From JAPPHA01 sp965220985 (GTDB taxonomy: Bacteria > Pseudomonadota > Alphaproteobacteria > Rhodobacterales > Rhodobacteraceae): a stretch of 64,000 bases of DNA. Shown here one piece after another: positions 44,501 to 52,383 of this stretch. The stretch spans positions 4,030,001 through 4,094,000 of the forward strand of contig OZ244854.1 in NCBI GenBank assembly GCA_965220985.1, given 5' to 3'. The translations under genes were made by a program, and so were the position numbers. Each line of letters begins with the position of its first letter. Within the stretch, counting starts at the first letter, position 1. The notes beneath the pieces were generated by a model that was not told the origin of the DNA, searched no databases, and saw nothing but the letters and a program-made list of their open reading frames with translations.

Positions 44501-47500
44501 GGGACGATCTGGCGGCAAACGCCACGAGCGTCGAAGTGATCAACCTCACCAACGGCACCCAATACGCCTTCGAGGTCCGGGCAGTGAACACCGCCGGGAA
44601 CAGCGCGACGGCCAGCACGACTGCGACCCCCGATGTCACGCCAAACGCACCGACCGACCTGACGGCGGAAGTGGGCGACACCAAGGTGACGCTCACCTGG
44701 ACGCTGCCGACCAACGCCGGCAAGATCGACACGGTCCAGTGGCGACATGCGGCAGCGGCCTCGGTGCCGCCGGAGACCGGGTGGGACGATCTGGCGGCAG
44801 ACGCCACGAGCGTCGAAGTGATCAACCTCACCAACGGCACCCAATACGCCTTCGAGGTTCGGGCAGTGAACACCGCCGGCAACGGCACGGCGGCCAGCAC
44901 GACAGCGACCCCCGATGTCACGCCAAACGCACCGACCGACCTGACGGCGGAAGTGGGCGACACCAAGGTAACACTCAACTGGGCGTTGCCCATCAATGCG
45001 AGCAGGATCTCCAATGTTCAGGTGCGTTGGAAAAAGACCAGCGACCTTCCGTTCGTCAGCGCCGATGCGTGGGACGATATAGCGGGGACAGCAACCAATT
45101 ACACGGCAACGGACTTGGACAACGGGATCGGCTACACCTTCGAGGTTCGGGCAGTGAACACCGCCGGCAACGGCACTGCGGCCAGCACGACAGCGACCCC
45201 CGATGTCACGCCGAACGCACCGACCGACCTGACGGCGGAAGCGGGCGACACCAAGGTCACGCTCACCTGGACGCTGCCGACCAACGCCGGCAAGATCGAC
45301 ACGGTCCAGTGGCGACATGCGGCAGCGACCTCGGTGCCGCCGGAGACCGGGTGGGACGATCTGGCGGCAGACGCCACGAGCGTCGAAGTGATCAACCTCA
45401 CCAACGGCACCCAATACACTTTCGAGGTCCGGGCAATGAACACCGCCGGGAACAGCGCGGCGGCCAGCACGACAGCGACCCCCGATGTCACGCCGAACGC
45501 ACCGACCGACCTGACGGCCGAGGCGGGCGACACCAAGGTCACGCTCACCTGGACGCTGCCGACCAACGCCGGCAAGATCGACAAGGTCCAGTGGCGGCGT
45601 GCGGCAGCGACCTCGGTGCCGCCGGAGACCGGGTGGGACGATCTGGCGGCAAACGCCACGAGCGTCGAAGTGATCAACCTCACCAACGGCACCCAATACG
45701 CCTTCGAGGTCCGGGCAGTGAACACCGCCGGGAACAGCGCGACAGCCAGCACGACAGCGACCCCCGATGTCACGCCAAACGCACCGACCGACCTGACGGC
45801 CGAGGCGGGCGACACCAAGGTGACGCTCACCTGGACGCTGCCGACCAACGCCGGCAAGATCGACAAGGTCCAGTGGCGACATGCGGCAGCGACATCGGTG
45901 CCACCGGAAACCGGGTGGGACGATCTGGCGGCAGACGCCACGAGCGTCGAAGTGATCAACCTCACCAACGGCACCCAATACGCCTTCGAGGTCCGGGCAG
46001 TGAACACCGCCGGGAACAGCGCGGCGGCCAGCACGACAGCGACCCCCGATGTCACGCCAAACGCACCGACCGACCTGACGGCGGAAGCGGGCGACACCAA
46101 GGTCACGCTCACCTGGACGCTGCCGACCAACGCCGGCAAGATCGACACGGTCCAGTGGCGGCGTGCGGCAGCGACCTCGGTGCCGCCGGAAACCGGGTGG
46201 GACGATCTGGCGGCAGACGCCACGAGCGTCGAAGTGATCAACCTCACCAACGGCACCCAATACGCCTTCGAGGTCCGGGCAGTGAACACCGCCGGGAACA
46301 GCGCGGCGGCCAGCACGACAGCGACCCCCGATGTCACGCCAAACCCACCGACCGACCTGACGGCGGAGGCGGGCGACACCAAGGTCACGCTCACCTGGAC
46401 GCTGCCGACCAACGCCGGCAAGATCGACACGGTCCAGTGGCGACATGCGGCAGCGGCCTCGGTGCCGCCGGAAACCGGTTGGGACGATCTGGCGGCAGAC
46501 GCCACGAGCGTCGAAGCGATCAACCTCACCAACGGCACCCAATACGCCTTCGAGGTCCGGGCAGTGAACACCGCCGGGAACAGCGCGGCGGCCAGCACGA
46601 CTGCGACCCCCGATGTCACGCCAAACGCACCGACCGACCTGACGGCGGAAGTGGGCGACACCAAGGTGACGCTCACCTGGACGCTGCCGACCAACGCCGG
46701 CAAGATCGACACGGTCCAGTGGCGACATGCGGCAGCGGCCTCGGTGCCGCCGGAAACCGGGTGGGACGATCTGGCGGCAGACGCCACGAGCGTCGAAGTG
46801 ATCAACCTCACCAACGGCACCCAATACGCCTTCGAGGTCCGGGCAGTGAACACCGCCGGGAACAGTGCGGCGGCCAGCACGACAGCGACCCCCGATGTCA
46901 CGCCAAACGCACCGACCGACCTGACGGCGGAAGTGGGCGACACCAAGGTGACGCTCACCTGGACGCTGCCGACCAACGCCGGCAAGATCGACACGGTCCA
47001 GTGGCGACATGCGGCAGCGACCTCGGTGCCGCCGGAAACCGGTTGGGACGATCTGGCGGCAAACGCCACGAGCGTCGAAGTGATCAACCTCACCAACGGC
47101 ACCCAATACGCCTTCGAGGTCCGGGCAGTGAACACCGCCGGGAACGGCACGGTGGCCAGCACGACAGCGATCCCGGACGTGATGCCGAATGCACCGTCGA
47201 ATCTGACGGCAGGGGTCGGCGACAAAGTGGTGAGGCTCGCGTGGACAGCCCCGTCGGGCAGAGTCACGGGGTACGAGGTTCGCTACGGCCAGGGAACTTC
47301 GGTGCCGTCGACGACGACATGGACGCCAATTGCGAACAGCGCGAGCGCGACCGACCACACGGTGACGAACCTGGTCAACGGAAGCACCTATGCGTTCGAG
47401 GTTCGCGCAGTGAACACGGCTGGCGGCGGGACAGCTTCGGCCACGGTGACGGCGACTCTCGAACAGCCCGTGGCAACGCTCTCTCTCACGTCGGAACTCC

Positions 47501-49557
47501 TCGGGGAGGGCGATACCGATTCGCCGGTGACCGTGACGGTGACGCTCGACCGAGCATCAAACGCGGAGACGAAAATCACGGTGTCGGCCACGCCAGAAGC
47601 TGAAGCCACGCTCAGTGCCAACAGGGTGCTCACCATCGCGGCCGGAGCAACGCAAAGCACGGGTACGGTGACGATCACACCGATCGACGACGTGATCGAT
47701 TCGCCGGACAAGAAAGTCACGGTTTCGGGCGAGATAACCTCAGGGAACTGGGTAACAGCACCACCGAGCAAGGAGATCACGGTCACCGATGACGAGGACC
47801 AGCCAACAGTGACGCTCGTTCTGACACCGAATCGGATATCCGAGGATAGCGGTGTCGCGACGGTCACGGCGCGCCTCGACCCGGCTTCGAGCGAAACGAC
47901 AACGATCACCGTGTCTGCGGTACCAGTCTCACCAGCAGTCGACGGCGATTTCACGCTGAGCGGAAACACGACGTTGACTGTCCCGGCGGGAACCACGACG
48001 AGCACGGGCGAGGTGACAATTACCGCCAACGACAACAAGGTCGACGCTCCGGACAAGAGGGTGACGGTTGCAGCGGAGGCGACAAATGCGCATGGCGTGG
48101 GAGCGACATACACGGCTTCGCTCACCATCGTCGGCGATGATGCGGTGCGAAGCGAGGCACGCCGACAGGTCGCAAAGACGGTGTTGGCAAAGGTCGCGCG
48201 TACTGCGTTGTCGGCGGCGACGGACGTGATCGACCTGCGTTTCGCGGCAACTTCTGACCAGACGGCGCTGACATTGGCCGGCTGGAAGGTTGGCGGCGCA
48301 CTTGAACCAAAAGTTGTTGGCGACAACCGTTGGCGTCGATCGGATAGCTGGGACCGCCGGCTTGCCGCCGAAAGCCGGGGTGTGGATGGATCGGCCCTGT
48401 GGCGCGAGAGTTCATTCGTCATGCCGCTTGGCATTCAAGATGAAGCCTCCAACAACACGGGGCCGGCCTGGACGGTGTGGAGCCGGGGCGATTGGCGCCA
48501 GTTCGAGGGTCCTGCGGGAGCAGGCACCCATGAAGGCTCACTGAGCATGGGCTGGCTCGGCGCAGACGCAAGGGTGAACGAGCGCCATCTGGCTGGCCTG
48601 GCGGTATCGCGAAGCGAGAGCGAATCGGACTATCGCGCCGACGACAATCGTGGCCGCATCGAGACTTCGCTGGCGGCGGTCTGGCCATACGTTCAAATGA
48701 CCACGAGGAATGGCGGAAAGCTGCAGTTGGTCCTGGGGGCTGGCCACGGTGATGTGGAACACCAACCGGAAGAAGGTGCGTTGGAAAGGGCTGGCATGAA
48801 CATGCTTGCGGGCTCGGTCGGTGGCCGGTTCCCGTCAAAGCGATGGGGCCGCTTCACGACGAGAACGCTGGGCAGTGCCAGCATGACACAGGCAAAGACA
48901 AACGGATCACCCACTCGGAGCGCAATCAGCGGACTGACGGCGACGAGCTGGCGCCTGCGTGTCGGTGTGGAAGCAGAACATGACGGTCTTTCGCTCTCAA
49001 CCGGGTCGGATTGGCTGCTACGACCACGTGGCGGACTCACGCTGCGCCAGGATGGAGGCGACGGGACGAAAGGTACCGGCATGGAGGTGAATGGTAGCGT
49101 GCGGTTGTCGGCGCCAAGTTCGCGTTTCGGCCTCGATGCGGGCATCCACTGGCTGGCCTTGCATTCCGAAAACGCCACTCGCGAATGGGGCGCAAGCCTC
49201 GAGGCAAGTCTCGCACCGGCGGCCGATGGGCGGGGTCCCTCATTGGCGTTCGGCCACACTTGGGGGCAGCAGCAGAACGACGCGCTCTCGGTCGAACAGC
49301 TGTTCGACCAGGAGTACGGAGAAGACACGCCTCAGCGCCAGTCGCTGAACGCGCGCGCCGGTTACGGCTTCGGGGCAGCCGGCGGGTTGTTGACGCCGTT
49401 TGTCGACACGGCATTCCACACAGAGCCGCACTCACAGGACTACCAGGTGGGTGTCAGCTTCACTCGAAATCGACTCGACGCCGCCCTGACGACCGGGCAC
49501 CGCAAAGGTGCCAGCCCCGAAACCCGAATCGAATTTAACCTGCAGCTGCGCTACTGA
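41599..49557 (+). CDS. Giant FN3-repeat autotransporter-type surface protein
   Basis: About 2652 residues. A signal peptide (residues 1 to about 50, ending AVPAVA) is followed by a module shared with the paralog at 49767 (KFDGTLLSTLGDDEFHIEH, to about 200), one clear and one divergent fibronectin-III domain, two Calx-beta-like repeats (about 411-635), more FN3 domains including the tandem array at residues 733-1864, a last FN3, two Calx-beta-like repeats (about 1955-2181), and a C-terminal beta-barrel (about 2290-2652) ending in NLQLRY, with the aromatic residue typical of outer-membrane barrels. It should be secreted and displayed on the cell surface, possibly as an adhesin. No ATG, GTG or TTG occurs in frame from the stop at 41584 to GTG 41842; starting at 41842 would delete the signal peptide. 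ATT 41599, nine bases after AAGGA, is my best start; a point-mutated ATG is an alternative. Confidence 0.82.
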   Translation: MSTSVWGLTGHFFGRFAVSVSLYASLRSAVALLLGAVFVVGAVPAVAERTLTYTFTDDGSKVTIAASGSLDVSTFNFDKEDVPSDTTNIRINDTQIWGIHPHESIPIKRYDSLPDFVTNVEDSYDGTGELTGMVNYSSNYHVRFSTFHKLLQLDIANLTGDIYQISNGQAKFDGTLLSTLGDDEFHIEHTIGNQKIVFTTAVEAPAAPTGLEVAPDDGAVVLRWDDPSDSTITKYQVRHASGTSVPANTAWTNIDGSSAATTSHTVTGLTNGTRYAFEIRAVGRAGNSEPARTTGTPDPVPVPQDFKVELSSGRDGNLEFKPFARLTWTRGAESAEVQFKRKRQVNPDWWVVSPWTNVPRDYVEIDNPYWLEAVEWDTTYEYEIRYLRNDIPGPSTGRIRVTTPDPPGPGLELAARSPPATDMELNETGRGFRGSWEKYRVRLTTKPAGNVTLAITSSDTDAATVSPSTLTFTPDDWDGSLHVIYVFGVDNDKVTGTRPVEIKHSISATSSPDDYPTTLELPSAHVRILDDEIGIVVSPTEVTLDEDGTATFDVKLSTESVGSAKVTVASADPTAATVSPAELTFTRENWDTLQTVTVTGVDDSDGVDETTNVNLTMAAYSASVSVTVTDDDEPPGAPSNLQTTAGDRQVTLTWMAAPGEGITKYQVTHYKGSTVPADTVWVDVANGANATTHVVTELDNGDEYTFQVRAVNGVGSGAAASATATPVLQIPGAPTDLSATVGDAKATFAWTLPTNASEIDNVQVRWKKTSDLPFVSADAWDDIAGTATNYTATDLDNGIGYTFEVRAVNTAGNGTAASTTATPDVTPNAPTDLTAEAGDTKVTLTWTLPTNAGKIDKVQWRHAAATSVPPETGWDDLAADATSVEVINLTNGTQYAFEVRAVNTAGNSAAASTTATPDVTPNAPTDLTAEAGDTKVTLTWTLPTNAGKIDTVQWRHAAATLVPPETGWDDLAANATSVEVINLTNGTQYAFEVRAVNTAGNSATASTTATPDVTPNAPTDLTAEVGDTKVTLTWTLPTNAGKIDTVQWRHAAAASVPPETGWDDLAADATSVEVINLTNGTQYAFEVRAVNTAGNGTAASTTATPDVTPNAPTDLTAEVGDTKVTLNWALPINASRISNVQVRWKKTSDLPFVSADAWDDIAGTATNYTATDLDNGIGYTFEVRAVNTAGNGTAASTTATPDVTPNAPTDLTAEAGDTKVTLTWTLPTNAGKIDTVQWRHAAATSVPPETGWDDLAADATSVEVINLTNGTQYTFEVRAMNTAGNSAAASTTATPDVTPNAPTDLTAEAGDTKVTLTWTLPTNAGKIDKVQWRRAAATSVPPETGWDDLAANATSVEVINLTNGTQYAFEVRAVNTAGNSATASTTATPDVTPNAPTDLTAEAGDTKVTLTWTLPTNAGKIDKVQWRHAAATSVPPETGWDDLAADATSVEVINLTNGTQYAFEVRAVNTAGNSAAASTTATPDVTPNAPTDLTAEAGDTKVTLTWTLPTNAGKIDTVQWRRAAATSVPPETGWDDLAADATSVEVINLTNGTQYAFEVRAVNTAGNSAAASTTATPDVTPNPPTDLTAEAGDTKVTLTWTLPTNAGKIDTVQWRHAAAASVPPETGWDDLAADATSVEAINLTNGTQYAFEVRAVNTAGNSAAASTTATPDVTPNAPTDLTAEVGDTKVTLTWTLPTNAGKIDTVQWRHAAAASVPPETGWDDLAADATSVEVINLTNGTQYAFEVRAVNTAGNSAAASTTATPDVTPNAPTDLTAEVGDTKVTLTWTLPTNAGKIDTVQWRHAAATSVPPETGWDDLAANATSVEVINLTNGTQYAFEVRAVNTAGNGTVASTTAIPDVMPNAPSNLTAGVGDKVVRLAWTAPSGRVTGYEVRYGQGTSVPSTTTWTPIANSASATDHTVTNLVNGSTYAFEVRAVNTAGGGTASATVTATLEQPVATLSLTSELLGEGDTDSPVTVTVTLDRASNAETKITVSATPEAEATLSANRVLTIAAGATQSTGTVTITPIDDVIDSPDKKVTVSGEITSGNWVTAPPSKEITVTDDEDQPTVTLVLTPNRISEDSGVATVTARLDPASSETTTITVSAVPVSPAVDGDFTLSGNTTLTVPAGTTTSTGEVTITANDNKVDAPDKRVTVAAEATNAHGVGATYTASLTIVGDDAVRSEARRQVAKTVLAKVARTALSAATDVIDLRFAATSDQTALTLAGWKVGGALEPKVVGDNRWRRSDSWDRRLAAESRGVDGSALWRESSFVMPLGIQDEASNNTGPAWTVWSRGDWRQFEGPAGAGTHEGSLSMGWLGADARVNERHLAGLAVSRSESESDYRADDNRGRIETSLAAVWPYVQMTTRNGGKLQLVLGAGHGDVEHQPEEGALERAGMNMLAGSVGGRFPSKRWGRFTTRTLGSASMTQAKTNGSPTRSAISGLTATSWRLRVGVEAEHDGLSLSTGSDWLLRPRGGLTLRQDGGDGTKGTGMEVNGSVRLSAPSSRFGLDAGIHWLALHSENATREWGASLEASLAPAADGRGPSLAFGHTWGQQQNDALSVEQLFDQEYGEDTPQRQSLNARAGYGFGAAGGLLTPFVDTAFHTEPHSQDYQVGVSFTRNRLDAALTTGHRKGASPETRIEFNLQLRY
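43795..47190 (+). repeat. Tandem FN3 array: ten 282-bp units and two 288-bp variants
   Basis: Unit starts are at 43795 (variant B), 44083, 44365, 44647, 44929 (variant B), 45217, 45499, 45781, 46063, 46345, 46627 and 46909. The 282-bp units encode 94 residues (APTDLTAE ... TPDVTPN) and are almost identical in DNA, with scattered substitutions such as KIDKV/KIDTV and ADATS/ANATS. The two 288-bp units share a different middle (VQVRWKKTSDLPF). Because each unit is a multiple of three, copy number can change by recombination without shifting the frame. Assembly errors here are also possible. Confidence 0.95.
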
Positions 49558-49624
49558 AACCACACCAGGGTCGGGGTCGCCAAGGGCCCGGCGAAGGTTT
49601 CCACCAAGGCTTGGGGCGCACTTA

Positions 49625-49644
49625 TTGAAACCGGACGACGGTGT
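49625..49644 (+). promoter_or_regulatory. 20-bp upstream element, copy 2
   Basis: The partner of 41453-41472 (18 of 20 bases identical), 57 bases before the -35 of the second surface gene. Here it overlaps a perfect hairpin: GGACGAC, GGT, GTCGTCC at 49633-49649. A T run follows at 49668, so it might also act as a weak terminator for the giant gene. Confidence 0.45.
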
Positions 49645-49701
49645 CGTCCCCGCGCGTGATTCGGCTCTTTTTTTGATGCTGGAACTGCAATCCATAGATG
49701 A

Positions 49702-49730
49702 TTGCGTCGGGTTTCTCCAATTGCTACATT
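49702..49730 (+). promoter_or_regulatory. Sigma-70-like promoter of the second surface-protein gene
   Basis: TTGCGT at 49702-49707, 17-base spacer, TACATT at 49725-49730, preceded by TGC. Same layout as 41529-41557. It implies a leader of about 30 bases before ATG 49767 and rules out the in-frame ATG at 49698 as start. Confidence 0.55.
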
Positions 49731-49766
49731 GATTTAGGGGGCGTTTGGAAAACATGGGTTTTTTGC

Positions 49767-51857
49767 ATGGCTATTTCAGTCTCCTGCCCACCCTTACGCA
49801 TCATGTCCGGGGGCACTCTTTCCGCCTCGTTGCGAGCGATCGCAGCGCTTCTATTCGCCACGGTATTGCAATTTGGAGTCGTACCGGCCGTCGGCGCGGG
49901 CACACTGACCTTCTTCTTTTCCGATGACGGCAGAACCACCACCATTACACCGTACGGGAGTCTGGATGTATCGGGCTTGACAAGGTTGCAGGAAAAGCGA
50001 GTGAGCAGGTCCAGTCTTGTGTTGCTCGGGTGGTATTCGGCACTTCCACATATCAAAACTAATTTTTGGAACATTCCTGCGTCACCCTCAAATCCGACCG
50101 TGACATTCTACGACTCACAGACAGACTCGAATACTATTGCGCTCTCTTATTTCCACGACCCAGAGCTCGACGATGAAGTGCTCCAAGATCTAAGGTGGCG
50201 AGAATTGGGAGCTTTTTCGTACCGCTCGAATTTCCATTTCGGTATCACTGGAACCAAAAAACAAATTGAAATCGACTCGTCTTACCTTTCCGGAACGACT
50301 GTTGACTACTCTGGTGCCAAGGCAACGTTCGACGGGACGCTACTTGAAAGGCTGGGGGACGACGATTTCCACATCGAAATCATGTTCGACGACCAGAAAG
50401 TCGTGTTCACGACACGGCGGCCGGCGGAGATAATCGAAAAAGAGCAGCAAGCGCTGACGCACGTGCTGGCGGATGTGGCACAGGCGACGCTCGACAGCGC
50501 AGTCGACTCGATCAGCCATCGCTTCGATACGGCACCGGGAACGCGAGAACTGACGCTCGCCGGTTTGCAGGTCGGTGGCGCAGCAACCCCACCTGTCGTA
50601 CCAGACAACTGGTGGGAGAAAATGAATCGCTGGGACAGCCTGACGCCACCCATGAGCCAAATGGTGAGCGAATCGGCCTTGCTGGGTGGCAGTGCCTTCG
50701 TTCTGCCGCTTACGGCAGCTTACGATGGATCTGCGGGGACATCGGATCGCCCGGCCTGGACACTCTGGGGTCGGGGCGACTCGCGCGACTTCGAGAGCGC
50801 CAGGGACGGAGCCGACTGGGTCGGCAAGCAATGGAATGGCTGGCTTGGCTTGGATGCTCAAATGGATGAAGGACTGATGGCGGGACTAGCGTTTTCGCGC
50901 AACCAAAGCGAAGCGGACTACGGGATCGAGTTGGACCAGTCGGACAGAAGTCTTGAGACATCAATGACGGCATTGTGGCCCTATCTTCAAATGGAGACGG
51001 AAGATGGCGGCACGGTGCGCCTGATATTCGGTATTGGAATGGGCGACGCGGAACATCGCGCGCCTTACGGCACCTTGGAGAAAGAGGATTTGTCGTTCCT
51101 CGCCGGTTCGGTGAGCGGGGAGATGCCCGTGGTGCGGTGGTCTGGCGTCAAGCTGTCTGCGATTGGGGGCGCGAGCGTGGCGCGGATCGAGACGAAAGGC
51201 GCGTCTGAGACGTCGTCCATCGGCGGTCTGAAGGCCAAGAGCTGGCGCTTGCGCGCCGGGATCGAAGTCGAACACGACGGCCTCGCTGTTTCCTCCGATG
51301 CGGAATGGCTGATCAAGCCACGCGGTGCCCTGACGCTGCGCCAGGACGGCGGCGACGGCGTGACCGGAAGTGGCGTCGAGCTTTCGGGAGGCCTGCGGTT
51401 GTCTTCGCCCGGCTCACGCTTCGCACTTGATGCGGGCGGCTACTGGCTGGCAATGCACTCCCAAGACGACACGCAAGATTGGGGCGCAAGCCTTGAGGCG
51501 AGTCTCGCGCCGAGAGCTGACGGACACGGCCTTTCGATGGCTTTCGGCCCGGCATGGGGCAGGCAACGGCAAGGCATCTTGGAGAGCGGACGGCTGTTTG
51601 AACAGGAAAGCGGCGATGACGAACCGCAGAGCCTGTCGCTGACCGCGCGCGCCAGCTACGGATTCGTAGTGGCCGGCGGCCTGCTGACCCCGTTTGCCGA
51701 TGCTGCGATCAGCGGTGAACTGCAATCGCAGGATTATCGGGCTGGCATCCGCTTCGCTCGAGACCGAATGGACACCGCTCTGACGGCCTCGCACAACGAA
51801 AGCAGAGATACCGACTCGCGAACCGGCATCGGCTTCGAGATCCGATTTCAATACTGA
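49767..51857 (+). CDS. Autotransporter-type surface protein without FN3 repeats
   Basis: A 696-residue paralog of the giant protein. The signal peptide (about residues 1-45) ends AVGAG; ATG 49803 is an alternative start. The passenger is only the shared N-terminal module (TLTFFFSDDGR, SLDVSGL, KATFDGTLLERLGDDDFHIEI), linked by a helical EKEQQALTHVLADVAQATLD segment to a C-terminal barrel (about residues 320-696) that follows the giant protein's barrel closely (PAWTLWGRGD, LKAKSWRLRAGIEVEHDG, LTLRQDGGDG) and ends in EIRFQY. Likely inserted in the outer membrane by the BAM complex. Function unknown. Shared promoter layout suggests coregulation with the giant gene. Confidence 0.82.
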   Translation: MAISVSCPPLRIMSGGTLSASLRAIAALLFATVLQFGVVPAVGAGTLTFFFSDDGRTTTITPYGSLDVSGLTRLQEKRVSRSSLVLLGWYSALPHIKTNFWNIPASPSNPTVTFYDSQTDSNTIALSYFHDPELDDEVLQDLRWRELGAFSYRSNFHFGITGTKKQIEIDSSYLSGTTVDYSGAKATFDGTLLERLGDDDFHIEIMFDDQKVVFTTRRPAEIIEKEQQALTHVLADVAQATLDSAVDSISHRFDTAPGTRELTLAGLQVGGAATPPVVPDNWWEKMNRWDSLTPPMSQMVSESALLGGSAFVLPLTAAYDGSAGTSDRPAWTLWGRGDSRDFESARDGADWVGKQWNGWLGLDAQMDEGLMAGLAFSRNQSEADYGIELDQSDRSLETSMTALWPYLQMETEDGGTVRLIFGIGMGDAEHRAPYGTLEKEDLSFLAGSVSGEMPVVRWSGVKLSAIGGASVARIETKGASETSSIGGLKAKSWRLRAGIEVEHDGLAVSSDAEWLIKPRGALTLRQDGGDGVTGSGVELSGGLRLSSPGSRFALDAGGYWLAMHSQDDTQDWGASLEASLAPRADGHGLSMAFGPAWGRQRQGILESGRLFEQESGDDEPQSLSLTARASYGFVVAGGLLTPFADAAISGELQSQDYRAGIRFARDRMDTALTASHNESRDTDSRTGIGFEIRFQY

Positions 51858-52383
51858 CCACACGAAGTCGCGCCTGGTACCGCAGACCTGAGGGAGACAA
51901 CTCGACCCAGCCTGCTGACCAACAAAAGCGCAAAACACGGGTGCGTCAGACCGTCGAACAGTTGTGACAGGCGTTGAACTTCGACGTGAACGGGCGCAAG
52001 AAAGTTGGGCTCGGGTCAAGCCGGGGGTCTGTGCGCGATCCCAAACTGCGGCAATCCGACAACAATGCAATCGCAAACGAATACCCTGCCGAGACAATTC
52101 ACCTCATCATCCGACAATTGGCCGCGAGCGAGATCTCCTGAATTCGGCATTGCGACGTCAACAGCTCGAGACCTACCGATAATGACGATCTGAAAGGACA
52201 CCGTCGGTTTCCGACCAAGGGCCGACAACGGGCATCGCCCTCGACATCGTGCGACCATTCGCGATGGCCACGGTCGTCAAGATTCAGGAGCCGGTTTGTT
52301 CTTGCTCCGATCTAGAGAGTTCGAGCGTGAACGCGGCTCCGGTCTCTTCAATCCACCGCCGCGCCAGAACTGTGCACTGCGGA
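51858..52383. other. Intergenic region, right end of the block between ftsZ and lpxC
   Basis: About 525 bases between the convergent ends of the second surface gene and ftsZ. Short frames on both strands show no known family. No tRNA, integrase remnant or attachment-like direct repeat was recognised. No convincing terminator hairpin either. Confidence 0.4.

Noticed and set aside
44479..47358. Open reading frames of 700-1200 codons on the opposite strand and in another plus frame (43935-47603) over the FN3 array
   Set aside because: The array repeats with a period divisible by three, so any stop-free frame in one unit is stop-free in all. The translations are low-complexity repeats with no domain.
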